The position numbers and the translations under genes are program-made. From Aphanomyces cochlioides (Eukaryota > Oomycota > Saprolegniomycetes > Saprolegniales > Verrucalvaceae), in the NCBI GenBank assembly GCA_019828595.1, contig JAHQRK010000016.1:620001-684000 (forward strand): a stretch of 64,000 nt of DNA. Direction: 5' to 3'. Each line of letters opens with the position of its first letter. Within the stretch, counting starts at the first letter, position 1. Positions 23,390 to 33,840 of this stretch are shown piece by piece. The notes under the pieces were generated by a model. It did no database searches and was not told where the DNA came from. It saw only the letters and a list, made by a program, of their open reading frames with translations.

Positions 23390-23968
23390 GCTGGAATAAT
23401 GAAATCCGGATAAAGAAGATCCGGATAACTAAGATCACAGGCCACATTCGGATAGTGTTGGTCATTATATATCCGGATAAGTTTGTGGCCGGATAAATAT
23501 CCAGATAGCATGGCAGTTTCAATGACATCATGAAACCGGCAGTGATGACACCCATGCAGCTAGTCATCCATGGATGATGCAAGGCATTTAAGGATGCTAC
23601 GAAGGATGAAGGGATGATTAAACGTAAGGGATTTGTAGCCATGCAGGCGACAACAGCGATCAAATCACGAGGTAGACATGCTGGAAACCTGTGTCGGTAG
23701 ATTGTCCTGACGACAGGACCCCACAAAACACGCCACAATGGATTCGAATCAAACGTTTGAAGGCATGCCAATGAGTGCCTGGAGAATTTGTGCGTGTGCA
23801 CAGTAGCGTTTCGTTTTTGCACGTGTTGAGGTCTGCGCGACTGGCGACACGTAGAGGCACAAGCAGACCAAACATTGAATCAAACACCGGCTGATACGAG
23901 AGAGAGAACTAAAGCCAAAATATACATCATATTATACTCCAAATAAAATCAAGAAAGATGCATCCCCG
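23390..23968. other. INTS3 upstream region with CCGGATAA motifs
   Basis: Just upstream of the INTS3 ATG, between 23400 and 23500, the palindromic core TCCGGATA occurs three times with extra half-matches. No gene is supportable here: a long minus-strand frame runs through the region but has biased composition and overlaps the INTS3 first exon. The right half is the 3' flank of the glycosyltransferase. Confidence 0.4.
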
Positions 23969-25033
23969 TTAGACCGTGTACTCGTACGTGAGCAACTCGC
24001 TTCGCTTGACAAGGTTGCGGCGGAAGATATCCCAGCATTGATCCCATGACCAGCGCTTGCTCGCTTCTTCGACGACATTGCGGTCCAAGGCCAAGCACTT
24101 GTCAATGTTTTCGACCATGTTGTCACCCATGAAACCTGTCACACCTTCTTCCAAGATATCCTTGGGGCCAGTCACGTGGTAGCCAGCAACAGGAGTGCCC
24201 ACTGCAAGGGATTCAATAATGACGACGCCAAATGTATCAGTTTTGGAAGTAAATACGAGGCAGTCGGCATTGGCATAGTATTCGGCCAAGGCGCTGCCAG
24301 TTTGGAAACCAGCAAAGATGACATCGGGGTATTTGTGCTCGAGTTCCTTGCGGTAGGCACCATCGCCTACAACAATCTTGGTCGCGCCGGGGTATTTGAC
24401 GCTGCAGAAGTCGTCGAGACCCTTTTCCTTGGACACACGACCAACACTGAGCAAAATGGGACGGCTCAACTTGCTGAACTTGGAGTCATCGTGGCGAAGA
24501 GAGCTTTTGAAAATAGTTCGGTCAACACCGAATGTGAGTGGCTTGATGTAGCTCAAGAAACCGTGGTTTTCCAATTCAGACACCATCGTGGGGGTGGTGG
24601 TCAAGACACGGCCAGAGTTGCGGTGGAACCATCGCAAGTATCCATAGCCGACGCTCTCGGGGATACCGTACATGACGCGCAAATATTCAGGAATTTTGGT
24701 GTGGTATCCCGTGTTGTAGCCAATCTTTCGGCGGTCGCAATAGAGGCGGGTCGCAAGACCCAATGGTCCTTCCGTGGCAATATGGATAAAATCGGGGTTG
24801 ATCTTGGCAATCTTGTTGTCAATGTCGATCGGGATGGACAATTTAATGTCAGGGTAGCCCGGGCAGTCAAAGTGAGGAAACTCGGACGGGTTCATGTACA
24901 CAAGCTTGTATCCGTCCTGGTTGGCCAAGCGCTCAATGTTCTTGAAGAGCGTGACAACACCATTGATATTGGTCTGCAAGTTGTCGTTCACGACAAGGAT
25001 CGTCTTCATTTCTGGCGAAGCTTCGTCGGTCAT
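23969..25033 (-). CDS. GT4-family glycosyltransferase
   Basis: A 354-residue single-exon protein starting at the ATG at 25033 (MTDEASPEMKTILVV); the frame is open upstream only with non-ATG codons. It has the two-Rossmann GT-B layout. The N-terminal domain begins MKTILVVNDNLQTNINGVV and contains YHTKIPEYLRVMYGIP. The C-terminal domain has LLSVGRVSKEKGL, the nucleotide-sugar region TDTFGVVIIESLAVGTPVAG (D-x7-E in place of the usual E-x7-E) and GVTGFMG. It resembles SqdX/MgtA-type enzymes that transfer sugars from UDP- or GDP-sugars to lipid or mannose acceptors. Donor and acceptor cannot be told from sequence. No signal peptide or membrane span seen, so it is probably cytosolic or membrane-peripheral. 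Confidence 0.85.
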   Translation of the reverse strand: MTDEASPEMKTILVVNDNLQTNINGVVTLFKNIERLANQDGYKLVYMNPSEFPHFDCPGYPDIKLSIPIDIDNKIAKINPDFIHIATEGPLGLATRLYCDRRKIGYNTGYHTKIPEYLRVMYGIPESVGYGYLRWFHRNSGRVLTTTPTMVSELENHGFLSYIKPLTFGVDRTIFKSSLRHDDSKFSKLSRPILLSVGRVSKEKGLDDFCSVKYPGATKIVVGDGAYRKELEHKYPDVIFAGFQTGSALAEYYANADCLVFTSKTDTFGVVIIESLAVGTPVAGYHVTGPKDILEEGVTGFMGDNMVENIDKCLALDRNVVEEASKRWSWDQCWDIFRRNLVKRSELLTYEYTV

Positions 25034-25922
25034 GGCGGCTTTGGGATCTCTTCGCTTGACTGCTCTTTGGAAAGTGACTGAGTATGGGCGGCAGGTCGAA
25101 CTTGACTTGATTTCAGTATAGAACAGATTCTTACGATTTGATTGGTCGAGTGAATCCTTGGAATCTCCAAGTTTTGTCGACGACACGCCATGGCGTTCGA
25201 ACTTCGTTCACCGACCACGGCAAAGACAACCCACCATACTCGGTCACTCCTCTCCACCGATACATCCATCGAGAATATCGCTAAGATGATCGAGCTCGCA
25301 GCGCAAAGGTTGATATATCCCAGTCAATTCAACGAGCATTTCTTTTGGATGAGATTCCCACGGTGGGATTTCTTTTTGCCATTGACAAGAGAGCGCCAGT
25401 TTGATTTGATTGGCTTCTGTGAAAAAAAGACGATATGATCTGGGTATTGGAAAAAAATATATTGAAAAAAGGACACGATGCAATATTTCGCCCAGTGTAC
25501 TGCAGTCGAATCCATCACAACTCCGGTGTTGAAATCGTTGTATGGTGCGAACACTTCAATGATTTTGGCCTGGATCGAGAAAAAGAATCGAGCGACTCGC
25601 AGCTGCAATCCATTGATACAAAAGCGACGAGGGGCGATCCACGGAATAAAATCTCGAAATTTTCACCCAGCAAACAACACTCAATTAACAAAAAGCGACC
25701 AGCTCATGGCCTCTACGATATAAATCATGTTGTGACTCATACGAGTTGAATAGCTGATAGACAGAAATTATCGAATTCATTAAAATTGTACCAAAAAGAC
25801 ACTGGATATTGACTGAAATTCAGCTATTTCTACTTAACTTGGCCGTCAAAAAGTGTATTTTCACAATAAGCGATAAATATTAGTCGCTTTTTGTTAAAGT
25901 CAACTGTTCTCTTGGGTTCAAC
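25034..25922. other. Intergenic, AT-rich
   Basis: The 5' flank of the glycosyltransferase followed by AT-rich DNA. Open frames on both strands (up to 104 codons) show no coding character. No repeat recognised. Confidence 0.45.
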
Positions 25923-26081
25923 ATGTATGGCACATACTCCACAATGGAAGTGACTATGCCGACAGAATCTCGAGATTCAATCGGAAGAGTGGTGGATCTT
26001 CCCGCGACGAAGATCAAGTCAATGAATCGTCAAGGAAATCTCGGTGGAATTCTCTCTTCCCGCGTCCACCATTCATCTTAG
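25923..26081 (+). CDS. Possible small protein, 52 residues
   Basis: Starts with MYGTYSTMEVTMPTESRD and ends in a TAG at 26079-26081, overlapping the last codons of the convergent membrane-protein gene by 4 bp. The composition is protein-like (DSIGRVVDLPATKIKSMNRQ) and more GC-rich than the AT-rich flank. No signal peptide or domain. It could also be chance or the 5' end of a longer spliced gene. Confidence 0.3.
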   Translation: MYGTYSTMEVTMPTESRDSIGRVVDLPATKIKSMNRQGNLGGILSSRVHHSS

Positions 26082-27238
26082 ACCGAGACGACGTCGTCAG
26101 CCGATAGCAGGGGCACGAGCTCAGACCGCATTTTCAAAGATGCAATGCTGCCGTGCCGTTGATGGATTGGATCGTGCTTGACGCGCATCATGACAAGAAC
26201 CAAGCACCCTGGAAGCAATTCTGGCATGGCGTAATATATCCTGGCAAAATCACAAGACAAGACCAGCAAAATATCCTACCAAAGCGATGTGGTTGCAATT
26301 CGTGAAGAGCTTGGAGTGCAAAGATAAAGAACGCAGCGAATCCCAAACAACGCCGAGCAGAACAAACCCATGATCGTCACGCGAGTAGCTACAATTTGCT
26401 GCACGTTGGACGCCTCGACGGTCACGAGCATTTGACGAAGCCTTGCCGCGTAAAAGCCCTGCAATGAAGCTTCTAATTCTGCCACAAGAGGAAGACAATC
26501 GTACCATCATGACCGAGAGCGCGCCATAGAATGCTGCCACAACAAAGCTGTCGGGGTACACAATTGGAGCTGGCAATTTGACTTGGAGCGTCTATCAAGC
26601 TCAGAATAAGACCAAGTACCTTCCTGACTGCATTTACATTCATCACGAGCAGAGACAATTCCACGAGGTACATCCAAACGTTGACGATCGCAAGGACATT
26701 CCGCGTGCGTGAACTCGTTCGAGTTTTGAGGAACTATTGGATAACTTAGACGAGTCGAGCGGTTGAATAAGACCTGGTGTGCCAATCGAGACGATGTAGT
26801 CGTTGACTGCGCTACGACGTCGCTCCAAAACTGTACGACGAGGGAGAACGCCGAGAAGTACACGAGGGTCGCGAGTTTTTCCCATATAACAACACCCACT
26901 GGGTAGAGATCCACCGTCATGTTGAATTCGCGAACAACGACATGCTCATAAGGGGCAGTAGCACTCGACCTTGTCTCCATTGCATGGAAATCAACGAGAA
27001 TAAACCATGCCGCTCGATTCACGAACGCAATAAAGAGGAGCGCTGGGAAGAAACGAATCCTACGCGCTGGTAGGAGCATCGAAGCGCGACCATGCTCTCT
27101 CATGCTCGCACGGTGGATGTTGATAATCAGAGCAAAGAGAGCAGCAGCTCCATAGATATAGGCGCAAAGGGCAATGGCAGACGTCGCGTCGAAGCAATGA
27201 TCCGCGCCAAACCAGCATACGGCATCTGGTTGCGGCAT
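26078..27238 (-). CDS. Seven-transmembrane protein, THH1/TOM1-like
   Basis: Five exons on the minus strand: 27238-26774, 26733-26638, 26591-26505, 26458-26280 and 26240-26078 (introns 41, 46, 46 and 39 nt), giving 329 residues. Seven hydrophobic spans can be placed: ALCAYIYGAAALFALIIN, FFPALLFIAFVNRAAWFILV, a third near WEKLATLVYFSAFSLVVQFW, VWMYLVELSLLVMN, SFVVAAFYGALSVMM, GLFCSALFGIRCVLYL and ELLPGCLVLVMMRV. The closing YYAMPELLPGCLVL motif and layout resemble the THH1/TOM1/TOM3 family of plant and protist membrane proteins, which overlap in topology with GPCR-like proteins. Localisation and ligand are unknown. Family assignment is by pattern only; the seven-TM call is firmer. Confidence 0.65.
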
Positions 27239-27756
27239 GAGCGTGCCACGAGTGGAGACCAAGGAATGGGTTCAAGAATTTCGAGCCGAGGATATTAGCC
27301 AATCAGATTCATAAAATCATTTTATTATATCCAATCGATGATAGCTTCACCCTTCCAGATTAATGGGCCTCAAGAACAACAAGCTCAAAAACCTGTTATG
27401 AAGCTCAAGGCCTTGACTATGCATGCTTGTCGTCATTCATAGAAGTCTCTGTTCGCATTCAAGCCTTACGCACCAAAATTCTTTGTTCTGACTGTCATCC
27501 GGATAATCAGCTGCATGAGAGTTTAGTCAAAGGTTCAAAATGAAGCCCTTTTTGGCATCTGAACTCCCCTACTCAGCGTCGCTTCCTCCATTTATTCCAG
27601 AATACGACGAAGATTACCTTCGAGCCTTGGTGGATAGGCCCAAAGTCTCGACGGGTCTGGGTTGATAGTTGCTATCCGGATAATAATGATATTAACCGGG
27701 TTTTCCCGGATAACAGATGATGTTGATTGCAAATCATCACGACCACGGTGACAGCG
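27239..27756. other. GNAT upstream region with CCGGATAA motifs
   Basis: Between the divergent membrane-protein and GNAT genes. Holds TCCGGATAA at about 27499, again at about 27677, and CCCGGATAA at about 27707, the last about 45 bp upstream of the GNAT ATG. No gene seen. Confidence 0.4.
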
Positions 27757-28356
27757 ATGGCTGATGACATGGCGCTGGCTCCAGTCCTCGCGGAGGCATT
27801 CCTCCATTACCCATCAATGGACTATTCGTTTGAAGGCGAAAGTGAAGAATCTCAACTAGCCAAGCTCGTCATCGTGTACAAGGGCTTGGTGGAAGCAACG
27901 CGATTGTATGGGAAGATTGTCACTTCTCCCGACGGAACTGGCGCCTTGTTGTGGCTTCCTGGAAAGGTATTTCCGCTTGGCCTTCTTCGAGAAATTCGAA
28001 CAAGCTTGGTAAGCTTGCCGTTTCGTATTGGTTTCCGCCCGACGTGGCGACTCACGAGCCATGAAGATGCCAGTGTCGACTACATTGTCGAGCATGGTGG
28101 ACCGCATATTGGCGTGATTTGGAATGTTGGCGTGACGCCTGCAGGCCAGCGGCGAGGCAATTGCCGCTTCATGATTGAAACTGCAATCAACCAGATGAAA
28201 GCTGCTGGGTTGACTGAGGTTTGGCTCTCCACCGACACGGAAACCAACTTGATTGTCTACACCCAGCTGGGATTTCAAGTCATGACTCACCGTGTGATTT
28301 CTTGCAGTGGACTCCGCAACTGGGTTCTCTCCAAGAGCATTGCCTCTTCATCTTGA
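27757..28356 (+). CDS. GNAT-family N-acetyltransferase
   Basis: A 199-residue single-exon protein. The ATG at 27757 (MADDMALAPVLAEAFLHYP) is the first in frame and matches the spacing to the YP-x-M motif in the family. GNAT features: an N-terminal helix pair, then beta-4 NVGVTPAGQRRGNCRFMIE with the acetyl-CoA pyrophosphate loop (Q-R-R-G-N, a variant of Q-G-K-G-H in its relatives), and C-terminal TETNLIVYTQLGFQV. It is the most divergent of five copies in this window (543, 30304, 60898, 63299) and has no disabling change. It transfers acetyl from acetyl-CoA to an unknown amine; cytosolic by lack of any targeting signal. Confidence 0.85.
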   Translation: MADDMALAPVLAEAFLHYPSMDYSFEGESEESQLAKLVIVYKGLVEATRLYGKIVTSPDGTGALLWLPGKVFPLGLLREIRTSLVSLPFRIGFRPTWRLTSHEDASVDYIVEHGGPHIGVIWNVGVTPAGQRRGNCRFMIETAINQMKAAGLTEVWLSTDTETNLIVYTQLGFQVMTHRVISCSGLRNWVLSKSIASSS

Positions 28357-28572
28357 ATAAGCTGCATCACTCATATTTGTGTAAACTTATTAGGATCACT
28401 GTCTGGGCATTCCCTGAGCTGCTGGTAGCTCACAAGATGAATACTACTAGTAGTTGATAGAACGAGTTTGTAGTGTTTAGTTGTCTTGCTCATGTCCATG
28501 CGGTTGAAACATGGCATTCATTTAAGAGCTAACAGTTATTTCTACAGATAAGACCATTTACCCATTACATTA

Positions 28573-29024
28573 CTTAAGAAAAGACTACCCAGCATGTGGT
28601 GGGTATTTGACGGGCGTGTTTGGATCTTTGGATAGATAGCTTTCTAATCTGACTGATGGGATTGCTTTATGATTTCTCTGACGACACTTTAGACCACAAC
28701 AACGATAAGCATCACACCATGTGAGAGACGTCAGACATCCGCCCAGAAAATTGCGCTCACCGGAGCGAAGCGAAGGTCGAGTGTAAAATTTTCTGCAGGC
28801 GGATGACTCGGAGGAACGAGCCCCAAACGTGCGCCAAAAAGGGATTTCTTTATTCATCTCACATCGGGAAGGCGGCAAGTAGGCCGTCAGGCCGTGTCGC
28901 CACCCGGACGAACCTTCCCGCCTACTGTGGGGCAATTCTATCAGTCAAATTGGAAAGCAATCTACCCAAACATCTAAACACGTCCGTCAAATACCCACCA
29001 CATGCTGGGTGGTCTTTTCTTAAG
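28573..29024. mobile_element. MITE with about 95-bp terminal inverted repeats (Tc1/mariner type)
   Basis: Ends are CTTAAGAAAAGAC on the left and its inverse on the right, with arms about 95 bp long that match at roughly nine in ten positions (shared inner block CAGCATGTGGTGGGTATT). TA flanks both ends, as expected for Tc1/mariner target-site duplication. The 452-bp element has no transposase. A GC-rich interior with no ORF of note separates the arms. Confidence 0.75.
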
Positions 29025-30303
29025 TAATAGTGGGTGTCAGTGTATCAGCATCTTGGAAAGGCAGCTTGAGAAAATTGATTTCATTGGACAAAAATCTTGA
29101 CTTTCGAAGATGACATGTCTTGTCCAAGATGCCACTATTTTTTGTAACCTTGGGAGCATCTCGACATCTTGGATGTACAAGATTTCAAAGGATATTTAGA
29201 AATACTAATTGTCGCAATGTCTAATGTTTCATTGGCTGATCTTGTTGTTCTACCGCTCTACAGAGTCGCGAGCAGTGAAAAAAAGGAGAAATGACGAGCC
29301 TGACATTTTTATGTTTGTTCAAAATTAACAGGGGTAATAAAAATAGAAGTCACTTCAAATTTGTATGTAATAAAATATGTTGGACGTTTATGGAAACCTA
29401 ACAATAATTCGTTGGGCTGTGAGCCTGACGATAACGCTACCCAATGGAAACATGAGAAATTCACAAAATTTGTTCTCACAACTATTGAGATTAGTCTCTG
29501 TGTCGAAGTTACTTTGTTTTAAGAGACCACCATTTTGTTTTATTACTTTAAATTAAAATGAAAGGTCTTTGGACTTCGTTTGACTTTGGCCGTCAAGCCA
29601 AATATGCATCCACAAGATAGAAACATGTCACTCCGACGTGTTAAGGGTGATCATATACTACATAAGAGTTGATACAGCTGTCATTGAGTGCATTTAATAT
29701 GCTTGAACAAGCAACAACTATAAAAGCATATGACACAGTCATACAGAATTGATGTTTTCCTACTGCAAAGTCGAGTATAGCATTGCTAGGAGTGAAACAC
29801 TCACTGTTGTCTGGTACATCTAGAGCTTAAAGTAATTTAATTGTCTACTTTCTTTCTGTGTTGTCGATTGTGTTGTACACATGCAACATTCACTTGACGA
29901 AACATTGATCGTACTCATCAGTGACAGCTACACACACCTCCACCACCTCGCACTACACATGAAAATACTACCCAGAACCCTGCTGGTAGCTGCTTAGCTT
30001 TTGAAAGCGCTCAGACGCTAGTGTAATTCATTACATAACAATTAAGTTGGATGTAGGTTGGCGAACACGGTGCTCAGCCATCATATTCATGTCCAAGTAC
30101 AACTTGGACATGTGCATGATGAACGAACGCAAGTCAATTTTGGCCAGTCGTGACATGAAAAGCATATTATTGGACAAAACTGAAGAGTAGTGCTCCCAGC
30201 CCGATATTTTCCATTCACAAATCATTAACGTAACAAGTCCTCCACGCGAAGATCGAAAGGTCAAAGCCATCGAAACTTTGCCAGCGCCAAAGCCATAGTT
30301 GAA
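29025..30303. other. AT-rich intergenic DNA
   Basis: About 1.3 kb of AT-rich sequence with no coding frame of note. It ends at the start of the frameshifted GNAT copy. No inverted repeats or known ends recognised. Confidence 0.5.
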
Positions 30304-31041
30304 ATGTCTACCAACAACAATCTAGCCGCCTTCGCCGCCGAGAACTTTTTGCCAGCTGAAGGTACACACGTCAATCTTGTCCCATGGCTTACCAACGCTG
30401 GCCACGTCAGACGCTCCCTTGGCCACGCCTTTCTCCATTATTCTATCATGGAGTTCGCATTTCAATGCTACACGGATGCCGAGCAACTACAACGCTCTGT
30501 GGTGCAAAGTGGCCGCGGCATCTCGCACGTACGGCGGTGTGGTGGAAGCCGAAGATGGAAATGGTGCAGTCTGTTGGCCCCCTCGCAACCAATATCCGCT
30601 TGCACTGCGGAAGGAACTCAAGAGCGCCATGACCACACTGCCATTCCAAGTGGGCTTTCGTCCCCTTTTCCGCATGTGCGCCATTACCACGAGTCCGCAA
30701 AGTATGCATTGAAGCACGCTAGCGCGAACGCGGGATGGATCTGGGTCGTTGGCGTCGCCCCGGAAGGCCAAGGCAAAGGTCATTGTCGCCGCATGGTGGA
30801 AACTGCGATCGACGCCATGCGCGCGCAGGGGATGGACGAGATTTGGCTCACGACCGACAAGGATGTCAACGTGACGATCTACAAGAAGCATGGCTTTCAA
30901 GTCATGACGGAGAGTGTCATCGGTAACAACTCGCATCTTACTCCACAACTCTATAATACAAACAACTCACAGTTGGAGAACACGATTTGTCCCTCAACAT
31001 CGGTACTGTTCTTGGAGACATCCTTTCCACTAAGATCATGA
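30304..31041 (+). pseudogene. GNAT-family acetyltransferase with two compensating frameshifts
   Basis: Starts at ATG 30304 with MSTNNNLAAF and the family's SLGHAFLHYSIMEFAF block. Near 30500 the homology moves to another frame (KVAAASRTYGGVVEAEDG, PLALRKELKSAM). Near 30690 it returns to the first frame for the acetyl-CoA loop (GVAPEGQGKGHCRRMVETAI) and YKKHGFQVM. The first frame stays open throughout, so a 245-residue product could be made, but with a scrambled middle of about 65 residues. The C-terminus also diverges from the family's WTMKR end and may be spliced (GTAACA at 30924). Decay is most likely; paired sequencing errors are the alternative. Confidence 0.65.
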
Positions 31042-32616
31042 CTTGTTTTTAGTATGGGTGATATTTAGGGATATTAAGACTTTAGGACATTAGGGCTATT
31101 GACATTGGGAGACCCAACACTCTTTCCTTGACAAGAGTGATGGACCAGGAAGACCGGAGTGCATTTGAAACTTTATGCTATCATTTGAAGACCCGCCATT
31201 CAAAAAAATGGCTTTTCGACCATTTGAAGTTTTCGAGAAAATCAACGTCAAAGATCAGTGGTCAATTCACAGCTTGAAATTCTTGTTTCGAGAAAATCGA
31301 AAAAAACACTTTGCATAAAAAACACTTCGTATAACACACACCATCACATTGCCTTGCGGTGGAGGGAGATCAGTCTGAGAGTCTGTGACGGTAGTGGAGG
31401 GTAATTTGACTTGTCGTCTCGTTTGGGTAACTATCTTCATAGAGATTGAAAGTCATCCAGCTCTTGCACCAACAGAACAAGCGAAAGCGCTATATTGACG
31501 TTGTGTTTTATTCAGATGTTTCAAACACTTGGAAGATTGTTTTTACCTTTTCTATTGATTAGAGAATGAATTATAAGAAACAAACAGTTCCATTCGATTC
31601 AGCGTGAAAAATACTTTTAGAACAAACCAATATCTCAAAATCGAGATTTTGGAGAAAAAAGGTCAGTCGCTCACTCCCAACCTCCATAACTTTGGCCTCG
31701 CTGCACTTCTAGGAGCGCTTGAGGTGTCAAAACGTAGCTAAAGGAGTCTAGTTTGACATGCAATATGTAACTCAAACGTTGCACGATGGTCGATAAGCCA
31801 TTTTTTGAATGGTGGGTCTTCATTTGGAATGAGAACTTCTCAAGCCTTAGCTTGTGATCTTAATAAGCTTAAATGCTCTCTAAATCATAGTGAAGGTTTT
31901 TTGTGTTATTCTCCAATGTTGAGTAGCTGGATTGATGCATGGCAGTCACAAATAGGGTGCCAAAGTGTGCATAGAAAATGTTGTTCTAATAGAACAACAC
32001 ATAAAGGTAATTATTGCACACGCCATAAAGGAATGACGATTATAGCGTGCTCTCTTGGTGTTCGGAGGAGAGTTTCGACTCCAAATCTCTATCACAAACC
32101 TACAAATTATAAAGAAAATGTTCTTGGGTAGATCAAATTGATCACATCGTCAGTATTCTTGTGTTATTCAGTCCATCAATTGTGACGTAAGAGAATTATA
32201 CTTGGTTTTTGTATACTTCATTTTTGTGCGAAAAAATTGTTTCCTTCAAATGTGACTAGCAGAGCTACCCGGCTCCGCCCGGGGTTTGAAATGCTTGTTG
32301 GTAGGCGAAAGAAATGCTAGAATATATGCTTCTAGCTTACGGTTAATAATTATAGCTATGTCCTGCTGGGGTGCCTCTGTTACCTCTACTTCACCTCCGT
32401 ACCCGGCCTTTGCCCAGGTTTATTCATTTTGTGCATTTTGTTCGTTTTGGACGGGTTTATTTGACGTTTAACCCTATCATCTGCTTTCTCAAAATGAATG
32501 AAATCTTTGCTCGCTCACTCGAGTGGTCACAGTGAAGATCCGACGCTCAGCTTGAGCACCTCCTTCGGATTGCAGACTCCTCCAAGAGGCGCAGTATGCA
32601 TTTGTGTGACGGTGGC
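31042..32616. other. AT-rich DNA with an inverted-repeat pair and a LINE-tail-like motif
   Basis: No coding frame is convincing. It contains an inverted-repeat pair (arms 31182-31223 and 31786-31826). At about 32265-32287 there is a compact GC hairpin (CCCGGCTCCGCCCGGG) of the kind seen at LINE 3' ends, downstream of the minus-strand LINE fragment. Confidence 0.4.
31182..31826. mobile_element. Possible non-autonomous element with about 40-bp inverted repeats
   Basis: The left arm (31182-31223) and right arm (31786-31826) are inverse copies sharing GAAGACCC, CCATTCAAAAAA, ATGGCTT and TCGACCAT, with a handful of mismatches. The 560-bp interior has no transposase. Outer ends and target duplication could not be fixed, so the superfamily is unknown. 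Confidence 0.5.
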
Positions 32617-33529
32617 TTACACTTGGAAAGCTCTTGGATGTTTTAGCCAAATGGCTTGAAAGTTTAAATGTTGGCCGATTCGTGTCAATGCGCGATTCAT
32701 TTCTTGCCGTTGGGACTTCGTGAGAGCAGCTGTTGAATCCAAAAGGCGGACATGAGATGCCCATCGCAATAGACAAATTTCAAGCAGGACGGGGCTTGGA
32801 GGAAGGGCAGCGCCTTCATACTTAGTCAAATTTCGTCGAGTCCAGAGTTGATGGAAAACCACCATAATGAGGGAAATTGCAAGTTGTGTGAGGCTTTCTT
32901 TTATTCCTTTCTATGGGGTGTGAACATCGATCTCATCAATGTTGAGACAATTGAACCAACATAAATCAATGCCCAAGAGGAGCCAAGGGGAGGGGGGTAA
33001 GCATGTGCCATAGAGAGTTAATATTTGGGCACTTAGAGAGTACGTCTTCTGGAGTTTCTGGAGCAGAACAAGCTGGGTAAGAGCAGCACACTATTTGTGA
33101 ATCTTGATCTTGGAGAAATGACAGGCGTGAGTTTGTGGGCAGCATGTTGTTAACTACTCGGAACCATACATCATATTCCACTGGAGAAGCAAATTGTCTG
33201 GCACGACGTATGACCCTGGAATATGCTGCGATTGATTTTACCGTTGTTCGTATAGGATTTTCAAGAGGGTGTGTCTTAGTTAGTGCTGGGGGATTGAAAC
33301 ATAGTATTTGAAGCTTGTGCTTTGTCCAATTGGGGAAATCTATATTTTTGTGAGCTTGTGGGTCGATCCAAACCCCTTTAAAACTCTCTCGAGTTCCTGA
33401 CAATTGGACCGGCTGCGACCATTCCAGACCAAGATAGACGTATACTTGACGAGCTAATCTGGTTAGGCGTTTATAGAACCAAGTGTAATTCAACGGTCGG
33501 ATGCCTTTGCCCAGGTTTAGAGACAACAC
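32617..33529 (-). mobile_element. LINE fragment: C-terminal zinc-knuckle region after reverse transcriptase
   Basis: Two minus-strand frames. The upstream one (33529-32966) contains the segment after the reverse transcriptase in oomycete LINEs: VEYDVWFRVVNNMLPTNSRL, then CCSYPACSAPETPEDVLSKCP, a zf-RVT-like Cys cluster, then LWHMLTP. After a frame break the tail continues (VVFHQLWTRRNLTKYE) to 32617. The reverse transcriptase and endonuclease are missing upstream, so this is a 5'-truncated, frame-broken copy. Non-LTR retrotransposons commonly insert as such 5' truncations. Confidence 0.65.
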
Positions 33530-33840
33530 ACAATACGATTTCCAAAATATCCTACTTCGAAGCAGTCTTGCCGAAAAAATATTCTCTATAAATTAATTTT
33601 TTCTTTTTACGAAATTTCGATTATTTTTTCTAGAGAAACACATTATTTAATTTACAAATTATCGTCAGATAATATTTTATTCAAGTGAAAATTAAGTTCT
33701 CATAAAAAAATATTTTGTCGTTTCTCTAGATCGCGACTATCCATGAAACGACACAAAAAGAAGGTTCCATAGATCTCAAGATCTTTCAAAGATCGCATTA
33801 ATCCAATATCGCATTCTCTTTTTTGCCTTGCAATCGATCT

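Noticed and set aside
23187..23822. 211-codon minus-strand open frame spanning the INTS3 5' end
   Set aside because: Overlaps the INTS3 first exon in another frame and includes low-complexity Ser/Ala runs made by the polyproline codons.
24176..25081. 301-codon open frame on the plus strand
   Set aside because: It is exactly antisense to the glycosyltransferase, starts from a non-ATG codon in part, and has no domain pattern. It results from codon bias of the real gene.
31805..32131. 108-codon plus-strand open frame
   Set aside because: AT-rich flank, no domain, and it begins inside the right arm of the inverted-repeat pair.
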